Shown: positions 8,262 through 17,079, counted from the first letter of the stretch. The stretch: 64,000 nucleotides of DNA from JAPHTQ01 sp050302275 (GCA_050302275.1 JBNLAT010000011.1:1-64000), one strand, 5' to 3'. The notes: generated by a model from the letters alone, not told the origin. Made by a program: numbers and translations.

Positions 8262-9097
8262 CAGAACCCCCTCACGCCGAGCAGCGGTTTGATCTCGCTA
8301 TAGTTGAATACCGGACCATCCTTGCAGACGAAGCGGCCACCGTGCTGGCAGTGACCGCACTTGCCCGCGCCGCACTGCATGTTGCGCTCCATACTCAGCC
8401 AGAGCCGATCTTCCGGCACATTACGACGATTGGTCAGCTCTTTCGCCACCGCCACCATCATCCCCTCGGGACCGCACATCATCACCGCGCTTTTCTGCGG
8501 CTCGATGTTGGCCTTATCGAGCAACACGGAAATATTCCCCACATGCCAGGGCCACAACGGTCCGCCTTCATCGGCCGCGAGTAGCACCTGGGTGTCAGGC
8601 ATTTTGCTCCACTCCTGGTAGCGGTTACGCCAGATCAGATCGTCGGCATGCTTCACCCCCTGCATGATGATCAGGCGATTGTAATGCTCGCGTCGGCGCA
8701 ACACGTAGTTGATCACAGACACCACCGGGGCACAGCCGAGACCGCCGGTCGCGATCACCACGTCCTGCCCCTCGGTCTCCTTCATCGGCCAGCCACGACC
8801 GTAGGGACCGCGCACCCCGAGACGATCTCCCACTCGCAGCCGTCCCAGGGCATTGGTCACCCGGCCCACGGCACGTATGGTGTGGTCGTACATGTGTTCG
8901 TCCTGTGGATCGGAGACGATGGAGATGGCCACTTCGCCAACACCATAGAGATAGAGCATATTGAACTGCCCCGGCTCGAAGCTGTAGGCGGCATGCACCT
9001 GCGGATCGGTAAAGCGCAGGCGCAGGGTGAAGATATGCGGCGTCTCCTGAATGCGGTCGACGATCTGCGCTTCGTGCATCTGGCGGTTACCGTTCAT
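8261..9097 (-). CDS. Group 3b hydrogenase FAD/NAD(P)-binding (gamma) subunit
   Basis: A 278 aa diaphorase subunit of the ferredoxin-NADP reductase fold. The FAD-contacting region (EPGQFNMLYL) is followed by RGPYGRGWP, a glycine-rich NAD(P) site (VVIATGGLGCAPV) and MCGPEGMM. A C-terminal [2Fe-2S] motif follows (MQCGAGKCGHCQHGGRFVC). Four cysteines of that motif are visible. It matches HydG/HyhG of sulfhydrogenases. The gene overlaps the beta-subunit gene by 4 bp, giving strict translational coupling in the operon. Confidence 0.92.
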   Translation of the reverse strand: MNGNRQMHEAQIVDRIQETPHIFTLRLRFTDPQVHAAYSFEPGQFNMLYLYGVGEVAISIVSDPQDEHMYDHTIRAVGRVTNALGRLRVGDRLGVRGPYGRGWPMKETEGQDVVIATGGLGCAPVVSVINYVLRRREHYNRLIIMQGVKHADDLIWRNRYQEWSKMPDTQVLLAADEGGPLWPWHVGNISVLLDKANIEPQKSAVMMCGPEGMMVAVAKELTNRRNVPEDRLWLSMERNMQCGAGKCGHCQHGGRFVCKDGPVFNYSEIKPLLGVRGF

Positions 9098-10191
9098 TGC
9101 TCACCCCCGCAGATCGCTGTCGCCTCGACAGTGAGATCGATACCCACCGGACACCAGCTGATGCAGCGGCCACAGCCGACACAGCCGGAACGACCGAACT
9201 GTTCATGCCAGCTACCCAGCTTGTGGGTCAGCCACTGGCGATAACGCTGTGGGGTCTCGGCGCGGATCACCAGGCCGTGGATATAACTGTGGTTGGCACT
9301 GAAACAAGAGTCCCATTGCCGGATATGTTCACTGGAAGCACCGTCCAACGCAGGCACTTCCTGTTCGCCGTGACAGAAACAGGTGGGGCAGACCGAGGTG
9401 CAGTTGCCGCAGGCAAGGCAGCGGTTACCCACCTCCTGCCAGCGTGGGTGCTCCAGATTGGCGAACAACGGCTCGCGCAGGTTTTGCGACGGCAGGGTGC
9501 GCTGCTGCATCGCCGCAAGATGGCTCTGCTCAGTGGCCGCCAGCCATTGTGTCTCATCCGCCGGGCGCAGTCCCATCTGCTGAAAGATCGCGGCCCCCTT
9601 GTCGCTGCCCGAGCGCAGTAGAAAACCATCGTCCAGTTCGTCCAGCAGCAGATCGTAGCCCTGCTCGGCCGCCGGGCCGTCGCCGGTGCTGGCACAAAAA
9701 CAGGTGGCTGCCGGGTGACTGCAGTTGACGGCGATGAGCAACAACTTCTCCCGCCGTGCCGCGTAGTGGGCATCCGGGGTGTCGCCGAGGAAGTGTTGAT
9801 CGTGGAGCGCCAGTGCAGCGAGGTCGCAGGCACGCACGCCGATGACCGCCAACGGCGGCCCTTCCGGCAATGGCGTGGAAAAACCGAGCCCCCCCTCTTC
9901 GCTACGGCTGGCCCGCCAGAGGGTTTCATAGGGGGCGAACAGATAGGGCTTCAGCGCCTGCGGACCGTTGGCCCAGGCGAAGGCGCGGGGATGATCGTCC
10001 TGCAGCAGGCGGTATTCGCCCGGGGCCTGGGTCTGGCTCATCCCCCAGGGCAATTCCTCTGCGGCATCCAGATCACGATACTGGATCGCCCCATGCAGCG
10101 CCTGCGGGCCGACAGTGCGATATCCCGACTGCTGTAATAACTGCAGCAACTCGTTCAATTGCCAGTGGGGTAAAAACAGGTTGTCACTCAT
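9094..10191 (-). CDS. Group 3b hydrogenase beta subunit, [4Fe-4S] ferredoxin-type
   Basis: A 365 aa electron-transfer subunit like HydB/HyhB. The N-terminal 220 residues form the family-specific domain (VIGVRACDLAAL and NCSHPAATCFCAS are visible). Two clusters follow: RCLACGNCTSVCPTCFC (about residues 253-270) and GCVGCGRCISWCPVG (about 335-349), each with the CxxCxxC...CP pattern of [4Fe-4S] ferredoxins. First gene of the four-subunit operon; the HupH-like gene ends 140 bp upstream. It should link the flavin subunit to the small subunit. Confidence 0.9.
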   Translation of the reverse strand: MSDNLFLPHWQLNELLQLLQQSGYRTVGPQALHGAIQYRDLDAAEELPWGMSQTQAPGEYRLLQDDHPRAFAWANGPQALKPYLFAPYETLWRASRSEEGGLGFSTPLPEGPPLAVIGVRACDLAALALHDQHFLGDTPDAHYAARREKLLLIAVNCSHPAATCFCASTGDGPAAEQGYDLLLDELDDGFLLRSGSDKGAAIFQQMGLRPADETQWLAATEQSHLAAMQQRTLPSQNLREPLFANLEHPRWQEVGNRCLACGNCTSVCPTCFCHGEQEVPALDGASSEHIRQWDSCFSANHSYIHGLVIRAETPQRYRQWLTHKLGSWHEQFGRSGCVGCGRCISWCPVGIDLTVEATAICGGEQ

Positions 10192-10331
10192 GGCTACCGT
10201 CCCTGGACGCCTTTATTCTCGCTATCACAAAAACCGCTCTCATCCGCTCCACCCAGGGGGCCTGACTCCGACATTGAGGTAAAGTCTAGACGCTGACCGT
10301 GTTAATGGAAGGGGTCGCCATTCATCTCCCC

Positions 10332-10730
10332 CTAATTACGCCGTTTGCGCCTCATCTGCGCCTCGAATAACCGTGCCTTGAGCGCCTCCCGTCCCTCGCG
10401 CACATCCTCACCGGCGGCGATCAGCGCCTCGGGGCAGTAGTTGACCTCGATAAACTCGCCGATGACATGCTCCATGCCGTCCAGGTGGCGTACCCACCAG
10501 ACCCCGGGGATCCCGGTGGAGCTGATCTGGCTGTGTCCGTAGTCGAAGGTCTCCGCACGAGTACCATTCTCACCCAGCACTTCTGCCAACCGTACCTGAT
10601 CCTCCAGGCTGAGATTGAGCTGCCCCAGGTCGATGTGCCCCGGCTCATCTTCTTTCAGTAAGCTATCCAGCATCGCTACAATCCGCTGTAGCAACACAGT
10701 CACCGCATCGCCAGTTTTATCGTCACTCAT
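10332..10730 (-). CDS. HupH/HyaF C-terminal domain protein (hydrogenase accessory), copy 1
   Basis: A 132 aa protein resembling the C-terminal domain of hydrogenase expression/formation protein HupH/HoxQ/HyaF, not the full-length protein of about 280 aa. Visible features are the LGQLNLSLEDQVRLAEVLGENG region, GIPGVWWVRH and the FIEVNYCPEAL motif with its single cysteine. HupH-type proteins assist assembly of the iron-sulfur small subunit. A paralogue with the same domain layout lies at 23477-23893 beside the second hydrogenase, so each enzyme appears to have its own version. It is 140 bp upstream of the hydB-like gene and on the same strand. Confidence 0.78.
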   Translation of the reverse strand: MSDDKTGDAVTVLLQRIVAMLDSLLKEDEPGHIDLGQLNLSLEDQVRLAEVLGENGTRAETFDYGHSQISSTGIPGVWWVRHLDGMEHVIGEFIEVNYCPEALIAAGEDVREGREALKARLFEAQMRRKRRN

Positions 10731-10772
10731 AAACGCCGCCTGTCAACTAAAGATTTACATCGTTTGGCTTTC

Positions 10773-10802
10773 TTAACACTTAGGATACATTGTGACTATA
10801 CT
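10773..10802 (+). promoter_or_regulatory. Sigma-70-type promoter for the orphan response regulator
   Basis: TTAACA at 10773-10778 and TATACT at 10797-10802 are separated by 18 bp, each matching the consensus at five of six positions. Transcription would start near 10809, about 30 bp before the GTG start at 10839. Seen by eye only. Confidence 0.5.
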
Positions 10803-10838
10803 TCTGAGGTATGCCACACAGGAACAAGGAACGATTCC

Positions 10839-11540
10839 GTGAAAATAGCTTTTGTCGAAGATGACCCAATTCAACGCAAACCCGTCTGTGCCTGGATAGA
10901 AGACGCAGGCCATCGCTGTATCGGTTTCGATACGTGCCAGTCCTATCTGGACGAGGTCCGTGACAGCAATGGCTTTGACCTGCTACTGCTAGATTGGGGT
11001 ATGCCCGATCTGAGCGGACTGGAGCTGCTGCGCATCCTGCGGAGTGAATTGGGGCAGAGCCTGCCCATCATGTTCCTTACCTGTCGCGATGACGAGGAGG
11101 ATATTGTCACCGCACTGAAAAACGGCGCCGACGACTATCTGGTCAAACCACCGCGCCACCGGGAACTGCTAGCACGTATCGACGCCATATCACGACGTCG
11201 CACCCGACCTCAGGGCAAGGCCACCAAACTACACTTCGGTCCCTTCGAACTGGACACCCACAGCCGCCAACTACGCAAAAACGGTGAACTGCTAAACCTG
11301 ACGCAGAAGGAGTTTAGCCTGGCGCAATACCTGTTGAACAATCTGGGACAGATCATCACCCGCCAGGAACTGCTGGAGAAAGTCTGGCGCCAGTCAGCCA
11401 ATATCAATACCCGCACTGTGGACACCCATATCAGCCGTCTGCGCAAGAAACTGGCACTCATCCCAGAGTTCGGCTGGCAGCTGACCGCGGTTTATCAGTA
11501 CGGCTATCGCCTCGACTGGTTGGAGCATGAACCGCTCTAA
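10839..11540 (+). CDS. OmpR-family response regulator, orphan
   Basis: A 233 aa two-component regulator. The receiver domain (residues 1-120) has acidic residues EDD at 7-9, a phosphoacceptor Asp in LLLLDWGMPDLSG and the conserved Lys in LVKPP. The winged-helix DNA-binding domain (about 130-230) has LTQKEFSLAQYLL and RTVDTHISRLRKKL. I chose the GTG at 10839 because VKIAFVEDDP is the natural receiver start and AAGGA precedes it. No histidine kinase gene is adjacent. It abuts the convergent potassium channel gene with no bases between the two stops and is divergent from the HupH-like gene, so it could sense the same redox conditions; that is inference. Confidence 0.88.
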   Translation: MKIAFVEDDPIQRKPVCAWIEDAGHRCIGFDTCQSYLDEVRDSNGFDLLLLDWGMPDLSGLELLRILRSELGQSLPIMFLTCRDDEEDIVTALKNGADDYLVKPPRHRELLARIDAISRRRTRPQGKATKLHFGPFELDTHSRQLRKNGELLNLTQKEFSLAQYLLNNLGQIITRQELLEKVWRQSANINTRTVDTHISRLRKKLALIPEFGWQLTAVYQYGYRLDWLEHEPL

Positions 11541-13235
11541 TCAGGCCCGCTGGCGAAACAGGTAGCGCCACAGATAACCAGCCGGGTGTTCCTCACCCGT
11601 CTGTACATAGCGCAGTGCATTAACATTACGCATCACCCACTTCATTCGCTGGAAGGCGTCGATGTGTCCGGCAAACAGCAACATGTCCCCTTCTTCCAGT
11701 CGCAACTCACAGGCGGGGAAAAGTACCTCCTCCTGTTTACGCAGAATCAGTAACGGCAGGCAGGGCAGCCGTTCATCACGGTCCCGTGGGTCACGTAGTA
11801 ATTCATCCAGGGTAACCGCTTTACCATCCTGTAGCAGGCTGGTGATCGCCGGGGTGTGTTCTTCGTCGATGCTGAAGTGCCAGATGTCGGGCACCTCTTC
11901 ACCGATCACCGCGCTAAGGCGACTGATCTGCTCATTGGCCCAGTCGTTACTCTCACGCAGAATCAGATGGAGAAAATCATCGAGTAACGGAGTGGTCAGC
12001 ATCGCCAGAATATCGCGGGCGATGATCTCGCTACGCTGCATCACCAGATCCAGTAATGCCGCCTGAAAAATATCCTGATTATCACGCTTGTTCTGCCGCG
12101 CCACCATGAACAGATCCGGATTGATTTCGCTGGCGGTCATAATGATGGAAAGATTGTTGGCATCCTCATCGGTGCCCGCCACAATCCCCACCGCATGCGC
12201 CACATCAGCTTCCTGCAAGGTCTCAGCCTCAGTGCCGCGACCCACCACACACATATCGACACAACCGGTGCTCACCGGGTCGGCCTCAACGATCACCGTC
12301 TCCACCCCCTCCTGTTCCAGATGGGTCTTCACCGCCTTGCCGAAACGGCCATAGCCGCAGAGTATCCATTTACCGCGCGGTGGGTAGAGCGGCGCGGGAA
12401 GCGGCGAACCGGGTACACCAGTCAGCCAGTCGTAAAGCAGATGAGTGCCGGGGGAATGCAACGCCAGCGCCAGACGGTTGGCAAAGGTATCGTAGGGATT
12501 GATGATCCGATCCGTGCCAAAGGAGGCCATATTCTTTTCCGCATCTCCGGTCTCGGCACGACAGATCACCTTGATCCCTGGATGTAGCAGCTTGGTGGTA
12601 ATCGCGATCTTGAGATTGACCTGATCGTCGTCGGTCAACGCCACCACCCCGGCACAATACTTGTTTAGTAATCCGGCTTCCTTGAGTGTGGTCACCGTAC
12701 TGGCATCGGCGCAAACACCGGGCACCGCAACACGCAGGGTTTCCAGTTCCAGCTCGTTGATCCGTTCCTGATTGTGATCCACCACCACACTGAGCATGTT
12801 GCGCTGGGCCATCGCCTTGACCAGCATGCTGCCAGTGTCGCCGTAACCGCAAACAATATAGAAAGGCTCGCGCATACGGCGCACACCGCGAGCAAAGGCA
12901 TTCTCTACCACCGCTTGCTTGAATGCCGTGTCCTGCACCAGAGTGAGAATTTTACCGATGGCATAGAGCCAGGCGATAACCGTGAGGTAAACAGTCACGA
13001 TCGTCCACATGCGTTGCGCATCGGTGAAGGCATAGGGTATCTCGCCAAAACCGATGGTGGTCGCCATGTAGCTGACGAAATAGAAGGCATGGAAGAAATC
13101 CATGTGCCAGGGCTGCCCCGTGTCATCGACACCAGGGATTAATACCAGACCGAGGATCGATACCGCATAGGCGATGATGATCACCACCAACGGCGCGCGC
13201 ATGCGGCGCAGGATCAGGAAGATGACCTGATTCAT
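11541..13235 (-). CDS. Potassium channel protein with two RCK/TrkA-N domains
   Basis: A 564 aa K+ channel. The pore module at residues 13-105 has a first membrane helix (VVIIIAYAVSILGLVLI), a pore loop with selectivity filter TTIGFGE, and a second helix (TIVTVYLTVIAWLYAIG). Two Rossmann regulatory domains follow, each with a nucleotide motif (CGYGDTGSMLVKAM near 130 and CGYGRFGKAVKTHL near 293). A C-terminal TrkA-C-like region (residues 470-550) contains LRLEEGDMLLFAG. TIGFGE rather than TVGYG is a recognised variant of the filter. It lies 7 bp downstream of the DUF6394 gene on the same strand, suggesting the two proteins act together. Confidence 0.9.
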   Translation of the reverse strand: MNQVIFLILRRMRAPLVVIIIAYAVSILGLVLIPGVDDTGQPWHMDFFHAFYFVSYMATTIGFGEIPYAFTDAQRMWTIVTVYLTVIAWLYAIGKILTLVQDTAFKQAVVENAFARGVRRMREPFYIVCGYGDTGSMLVKAMAQRNMLSVVVDHNQERINELELETLRVAVPGVCADASTVTTLKEAGLLNKYCAGVVALTDDDQVNLKIAITTKLLHPGIKVICRAETGDAEKNMASFGTDRIINPYDTFANRLALALHSPGTHLLYDWLTGVPGSPLPAPLYPPRGKWILCGYGRFGKAVKTHLEQEGVETVIVEADPVSTGCVDMCVVGRGTEAETLQEADVAHAVGIVAGTDEDANNLSIIMTASEINPDLFMVARQNKRDNQDIFQAALLDLVMQRSEIIARDILAMLTTPLLDDFLHLILRESNDWANEQISRLSAVIGEEVPDIWHFSIDEEHTPAITSLLQDGKAVTLDELLRDPRDRDERLPCLPLLILRKQEEVLFPACELRLEEGDMLLFAGHIDAFQRMKWVMRNVNALRYVQTGEEHPAGYLWRYLFRQRA

Positions 13236-13242
13236 AACGATA

Positions 13243-13626
13243 TTAACGGCGCAGATTGACCGTTTCGATGATCAACAGCACCACCGAGGTAATGTTGGCC
13301 AACAGGGCACCGCCGGAAAGAGAGACGATACTACCAACCGCTTCCGCATCCAGCCCGGTCTGACCGACATGCACCACGTATCCCCAGACCACAGCGGCAG
13401 CGATCAATTGCAGGTCTGCTACCAGAGAGGTCGCCAGTAACACCGCCCCCATCTGCGAGCGATCACCGAATTTGAGCACGGTGGCGATCAGATTCACTAC
13501 GATGGCAAAAAACAGCTCGTAGACATTGTGGTGATCCGGATTCTCGAACTCACCGATAAAGAAACCGAAGTTGAGGGTCAGGGCCAGGACGATGAAAAAA
13601 CCGAAGATGACCTTTTCCAGGTTCAT
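13243..13626 (-). CDS. DUF6394-like small membrane protein
   Basis: A 127 aa protein with about four membrane helices: residues 6-24, 37-52, 62-82 and 105-122. MNLEKVIFGFFIVLALTLN as the first residues and the ENPDHHNVYELF stretch fit the protein family I know as DUF6394. The ATG at 13626 is preceded by a GGAG-like site (CTGGAGAAAACA), and the longer open frame upstream has no membrane or family character. It is 7 bp upstream of the K+ channel gene and likely co-transcribed, so an accessory role for the channel is plausible but unproven. Confidence 0.7.
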   Translation of the reverse strand: MNLEKVIFGFFIVLALTLNFGFFIGEFENPDHHNVYELFFAIVVNLIATVLKFGDRSQMGAVLLATSLVADLQLIAAAVVWGYVVHVGQTGLDAEAVGSIVSLSGGALLANITSVVLLIIETVNLRR

Positions 13627-13731
13627 TGTTTTCTCCAGATTGAGGTTTGCTGCAGCGAATAATCGCCGTTCACACGCTTCATTGTAGGCAAGTCGTCGAG
13701 CCAAAGAAATGCCAAATCGTCCCTTACCTCA

Positions 13732-14403
13732 CTACCGCACCGATTTCTCCGAAGCGAGGCGATGTGCCCAACGGGTAGTTTCAGGTAACCGGTAGCGAGT
13801 CAGACACTGCATCACCCACTGCCGTGCCGAGGCAAGACCGACGCGATGTCCGGGAGAGACAAACAGTGGTTTCACGCCTGTGCGGCTGCGCAGGACGCAG
13901 CCAATCTCCTCATCTTTATCGTAAAGTGGGGACCATGCGCCTTTCTCAACACCGGGTTCAGCGTATTGACCGAGCAGACGACTTTTACCGACACCAATAG
14001 CCGGTCGGTCGAGCAACAGCCCAAGATGACTGGCGATCCCCAGGCGTCGGGGATGGGCTATTCCCTGACCGTCACAGAGCAACATATCCGGCAATACCGA
14101 AAGTTTTTCCATCGCCTCCAGCACCGCCGGAATCTCACGAAAGGAGAGCAGCCCCGGCACATAGGGAAAGCGCGTCGGTTGCCGGGCAATGGCATATTCA
14201 CGCAGGGTCAACGACGGATAATCGAGTACCGCCACCGCGGCACGGGTGATGGTGTTGTCCTGTTCAAAGCCGACATCCACTCCCGCGACACAGCCGATCG
14301 CAGCAAAATCATCCTCGATACGCACGTAGCCCCGAAGCTCCTGCTGCAACGCAATCGCCTGCTTCGCGTTGAGTTCCCATGAATGTGCGTGCTGCAATTG
14401 CAT
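13732..14403 (-). CDS. nfi: Endonuclease V (deoxyinosine 3'-endonuclease)
   Basis: A 223 aa repair nuclease that nicks DNA one phosphodiester 3' of deoxyinosine. Seen motifs are CVAGVDVGFE (first catalytic Asp), RFPYVPGLLSFREIP (substrate wedge PYVPG plus Glu), LLCDGQGIAHPRRLG (Asp and His) and IGVGKSRLLG. The ATG at 14403 gives the usual family length (about 223 aa in E. coli). It is divergent from the thioredoxin gene; a longer reading frame to 14553 overlaps thioredoxin and is rejected. Confidence 0.93.
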   Translation of the reverse strand: MQLQHAHSWELNAKQAIALQQELRGYVRIEDDFAAIGCVAGVDVGFEQDNTITRAAVAVLDYPSLTLREYAIARQPTRFPYVPGLLSFREIPAVLEAMEKLSVLPDMLLCDGQGIAHPRRLGIASHLGLLLDRPAIGVGKSRLLGQYAEPGVEKGAWSPLYDKDEEIGCVLRSRTGVKPLFVSPGHRVGLASARQWVMQCLTRYRLPETTRWAHRLASEKSVR

Positions 14404-14475
14404 CGCTTTCACCAACTTGAAATCCACAGATATGCCACGCACAATGCGCAGCCACAACCGAAGGATAACGTGTTC

Positions 14476-14817
14476 ATGGGCAAAGATTCCGCATATATCT
14501 TCGACATCGATGGTGATGAGTTTCAGCAACGGGTGCTGGACGCGTCCCATCAACAGCCGGTGCTGGTTGATTTCTGGGCCGACTGGTGCAGCCCCTGTCT
14601 GGCGATTGCGCCACAGCTGGCGAAGGTGATTCCGGAATACGAAGGCACTGTGCTGTTAGCCAAGATCGATGCCGATGAGAACATGAAACTGGCAGGCCAG
14701 TACAAACTGCGCGGCTTTCCCACCATTATTATGTTCGTTAACGGCGAAGAGGTGGATCGATTCGGCGGGATGAAGTCTGCAGACGCAATCCGACACTTCA
14801 TTGACGGCAATATTTAG
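14476..14817 (+). CDS. Thioredoxin family protein
   Basis: A 113 aa thioredoxin-fold protein with the active site WCSPC (instead of the common WCGPC) in FWADWCSPCLAIAP, and the conserved cis-proline in GFPTIIMFVNG. The C-terminus ends after the last helix (ADAIRHFIDGN), so it is a simple single-domain thioredoxin. ATG 14476 is preceded by AAGGA ten bases upstream; an in-frame GTG at 14470 is also possible. It is divergent from nfi. Reductant or periplasmic location cannot be assigned; no signal peptide is seen. Confidence 0.85.
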   Translation: MGKDSAYIFDIDGDEFQQRVLDASHQQPVLVDFWADWCSPCLAIAPQLAKVIPEYEGTVLLAKIDADENMKLAGQYKLRGFPTIIMFVNGEEVDRFGGMKSADAIRHFIDGNI

Positions 14818-14906
14818 AAATAACTTTAGCCCTGACACCTTGCCTCAGGAAATTCTTGTGCAATACTCAGTCATAATTCACTTACTGACTGGGAGGAATT
14901 TCCGTA

Positions 14907-14966
14907 ATGATGTCCGCATCGGCCCGGAGCATGGAATGCGTCGTGGGGGCACAGGAAAATGGCTAA
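14907..14966 (+). CDS. Possible 19-residue leader peptide upstream of the PAS gene
   Basis: A GGGAGGA Shine-Dalgarno at 14891-14897 precedes two ATGs at 14907 and 14910. The frame reads MMSASARSMECVVGAQENG and its TAA (14964-14966) lies just inside the PAS gene, overlapping it in another frame. The PAS gene itself has AGGA only two bases before its ATG, a poor spacing, so its translation may depend on this upstream frame. It may also be only a degenerate start region. Confidence 0.35.
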   Translation: MMSASARSMECVVGAQENG

Positions 14967-15477
14967 CAGGATTGTACCGACAAAAAAAGAGATACGTCTT
15001 ACCGACAATGACCTGCTGATCAGCAAGACCGATAGCAAGGGTTATATCACCTACTGCAACCGGACTTTCATGCGCATCTCCGGTTACAGCGAAAAAGAAC
15101 TACTCAACACCCAGCACAGCGTGATTCGCCATCCCGATATGCCGCGGGGCGTCTATCGTCACCTGTGGCAAACTCTGGAACAGAGCAAGGAATATTTCGG
15201 CTACCTCAAGAATTTGAGCAGCGACGGTTCATACTACTGGGTCTTTACCCACATTACCCCCGATCACGATCCCGACCGTACTCTACACGGATACCATTCC
15301 GTACGTCGCAAAGCGCGCCAGAGCTCGATCGCCATTATCGAGCCCATCTACAAGGAGATGCTGGCGATCGAACAACGGGAACATCGAACCAAAGGGCCCG
15401 ATCTCTCCTTGGCCTACATGCACGAAAAACTGAACGAATTCAGTATCGACTACGAACATTTCGTGCTCCATATCTAG
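14959..15477 (+). CDS. Aer-type PAS domain sensor protein (split aerotaxis receptor, PAS half)
   Basis: A 172 aa cytoplasmic protein made of one PAS domain (residues 15-125) plus a short helical tail. The motifs SGYSEKELLNTQHSVIRHPDMPRGV and the GSYYWVFTHITP strand are those of the FAD-binding PAS of E. coli Aer, which senses redox state. It has no membrane segment and no signalling domain of its own. The next gene, 23 bp downstream, encodes a membrane chemoreceptor with no sensory domain in front of its membrane helices. Together they resemble Aer cut in two, as in the CetA/CetB pair of Campylobacter. FAD binding is inferred from the motifs. Confidence 0.85.
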   Translation: MANRIVPTKKEIRLTDNDLLISKTDSKGYITYCNRTFMRISGYSEKELLNTQHSVIRHPDMPRGVYRHLWQTLEQSKEYFGYLKNLSSDGSYYWVFTHITPDHDPDRTLHGYHSVRRKARQSSIAIIEPIYKEMLAIEQREHRTKGPDLSLAYMHEKLNEFSIDYEHFVLHI

Positions 15478-15500
15478 ATACCCAGGGTATTGTTACTCCT

Positions 15501-17006
15501 ATGCTTATGCAAACTGCCAATCCGGCACAACCAGAAAAAATGAACAAGACTAGCCGTGGTGTCCCCTATCTTGGCACCAAATTTCTTATCGTCTGTCTGG
15601 TTTTCAGCACAATCATCGTTATGCTCGGCATTAGCGCAATGATGCGTAGTGGTTACAACCCCGAATACATCGTGATTCCGCTACTCTCCATCGCCTTTGC
15701 TGCCTATGCCTGGCACGGCACCCGTCGACCACTCAAGGCGATGCACCAGATCCACATGACGTTGGTCGCAGTGCGCAATGGTGATCTACGGCAACGTCTC
15801 ACCGACACCGCCGGTTTGGGAGAGATCGGTCTTATCGCCTGGGAACTCAACGATGTGCTCGACGTACTGGAAACCTACTTCCGTGAAATAAACACCTGTT
15901 TCATGCGTGTCAGCGAAAATAGTTATCGTCGCCGCGCGGTCAGTGAAGGGATGCCGGGGCAGATGGCGCACTCGCTGGAGCAGATAAATCTCGCCATTGA
16001 GGCAATGAATGAAAGCGCCCAGTATGTCACCCGCAACAAACTCTCGTCACAACTGCACAACCTCAACACCAGTAACCTGCTGAAAAATCTCAAGCGCAAT
16101 CAGGCCGATCTGATTCAGGTTAACGAGGACATGGATGTGGTGGAGAATATCGCCAACAGTAATTTCGCCATCACCCAGAACAGCGTGCAGAGTGTCGGCA
16201 CTATTCGTGATTCCCTGGGTAACATTGCCGAGAACATGCAGCACGTCAGCCAGTCGGTTTCCCTGCTGGATCAGGAGAGCACCGATGTTGTCGACTCGCT
16301 TAACTTTATTTCCACCATTGCTGACCAGACCAATCTACTGGCGTTGAATGCAGCCATTGAGGCAGCGCGAGCTGGCGAACACGGGCGCGGCTTTGCCGTA
16401 GTCGCCGACGAGGTCAAGGCACTCTCAGAGCGCACCAAAAATGCCACGGTGGAGATCAGCGAAACCCTGAACAACTTCCGCAGCCGGGTCGAAGAGATGT
16501 TGGCCAACGCCTCCTCCACCAGCAGCCTGACCGAAGATGTCGCCAATCACATGGAAGAGTTCTACCAGAATTTCAATGAGCTCTCGGGATCAGCCAAACG
16601 CACCATTGACCAGATCCGTTACGCCAAGGACCGCACCTTTGCCTCACTGATCAAGATTGATCACATTATCTACAAACAAAACGGCTATATGGCATTGGGT
16701 CAGCAGGAAGAAAGCGACGAATCACGTGCTGTCTCCGTCGATCACCACAACTGTCGCCTCGGCAAGTGGTACTTCGGTGATGGCGGACAGGGTTTCCATA
16801 ACACCCAGGCCTTTGCTGCACTGGATCGTCCCCATAGTCAGGTACACCAGCAGGTCCAGGCTGCCCTGGAGTGCGCCCGACAGGATTGGGAGGACGATCC
16901 TGCGCTACTCCAGGCGTTGGTGGATCATGTCGAGAAGGCTGAGCACGCCAGCGACGAAGTCATGCACCTGCTGGATGAAATGGTGCAGCAGAAACGAAAT
17001 TACTGA
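15501..17006 (+). CDS. Methyl-accepting chemotaxis protein with C-terminal CZB zinc domain
   Basis: A 501 aa chemoreceptor. Two membrane helices lie close together (about residues 28-48 and 54-71) with hardly any periplasmic loop, then a HAMP-like region, the cytoplasmic coiled coil and the conserved hairpin tip (FISTIADQTNLLALNAAIEA, ARAGEHGRGFAVVADEVK). The C-terminus carries a CZB zinc-binding domain: a His in KIDHIIYK, the NCRLGKWYF motif, and PHSQVHQQV, giving the three His and one Cys set. The start ATG at 15501 precedes the first helix; the same frame is open further upstream but overlaps the PAS gene. With the PAS gene it forms a split Aer-like unit for redox or aerotaxis, with possible zinc or hypochlorous acid sensing through CZB. 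Confidence 0.9.
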   Translation: MLMQTANPAQPEKMNKTSRGVPYLGTKFLIVCLVFSTIIVMLGISAMMRSGYNPEYIVIPLLSIAFAAYAWHGTRRPLKAMHQIHMTLVAVRNGDLRQRLTDTAGLGEIGLIAWELNDVLDVLETYFREINTCFMRVSENSYRRRAVSEGMPGQMAHSLEQINLAIEAMNESAQYVTRNKLSSQLHNLNTSNLLKNLKRNQADLIQVNEDMDVVENIANSNFAITQNSVQSVGTIRDSLGNIAENMQHVSQSVSLLDQESTDVVDSLNFISTIADQTNLLALNAAIEAARAGEHGRGFAVVADEVKALSERTKNATVEISETLNNFRSRVEEMLANASSTSSLTEDVANHMEEFYQNFNELSGSAKRTIDQIRYAKDRTFASLIKIDHIIYKQNGYMALGQQEESDESRAVSVDHHNCRLGKWYFGDGGQGFHNTQAFAALDRPHSQVHQQVQAALECARQDWEDDPALLQALVDHVEKAEHASDEVMHLLDEMVQQKRNY

Positions 17007-17079
17007 TCGCACGTCTCTTGGGCAATTTCAAAGCAATTTACTCAGTTTTATCGTGCTTTTCAGCACATGGCAGTACTGA

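Noticed and set aside
15165..15500. N-terminal extension of the chemoreceptor frame
   Set aside because: It overlaps the PAS gene in another frame and has no receptor character; ATG 15501 precedes the first membrane helix.
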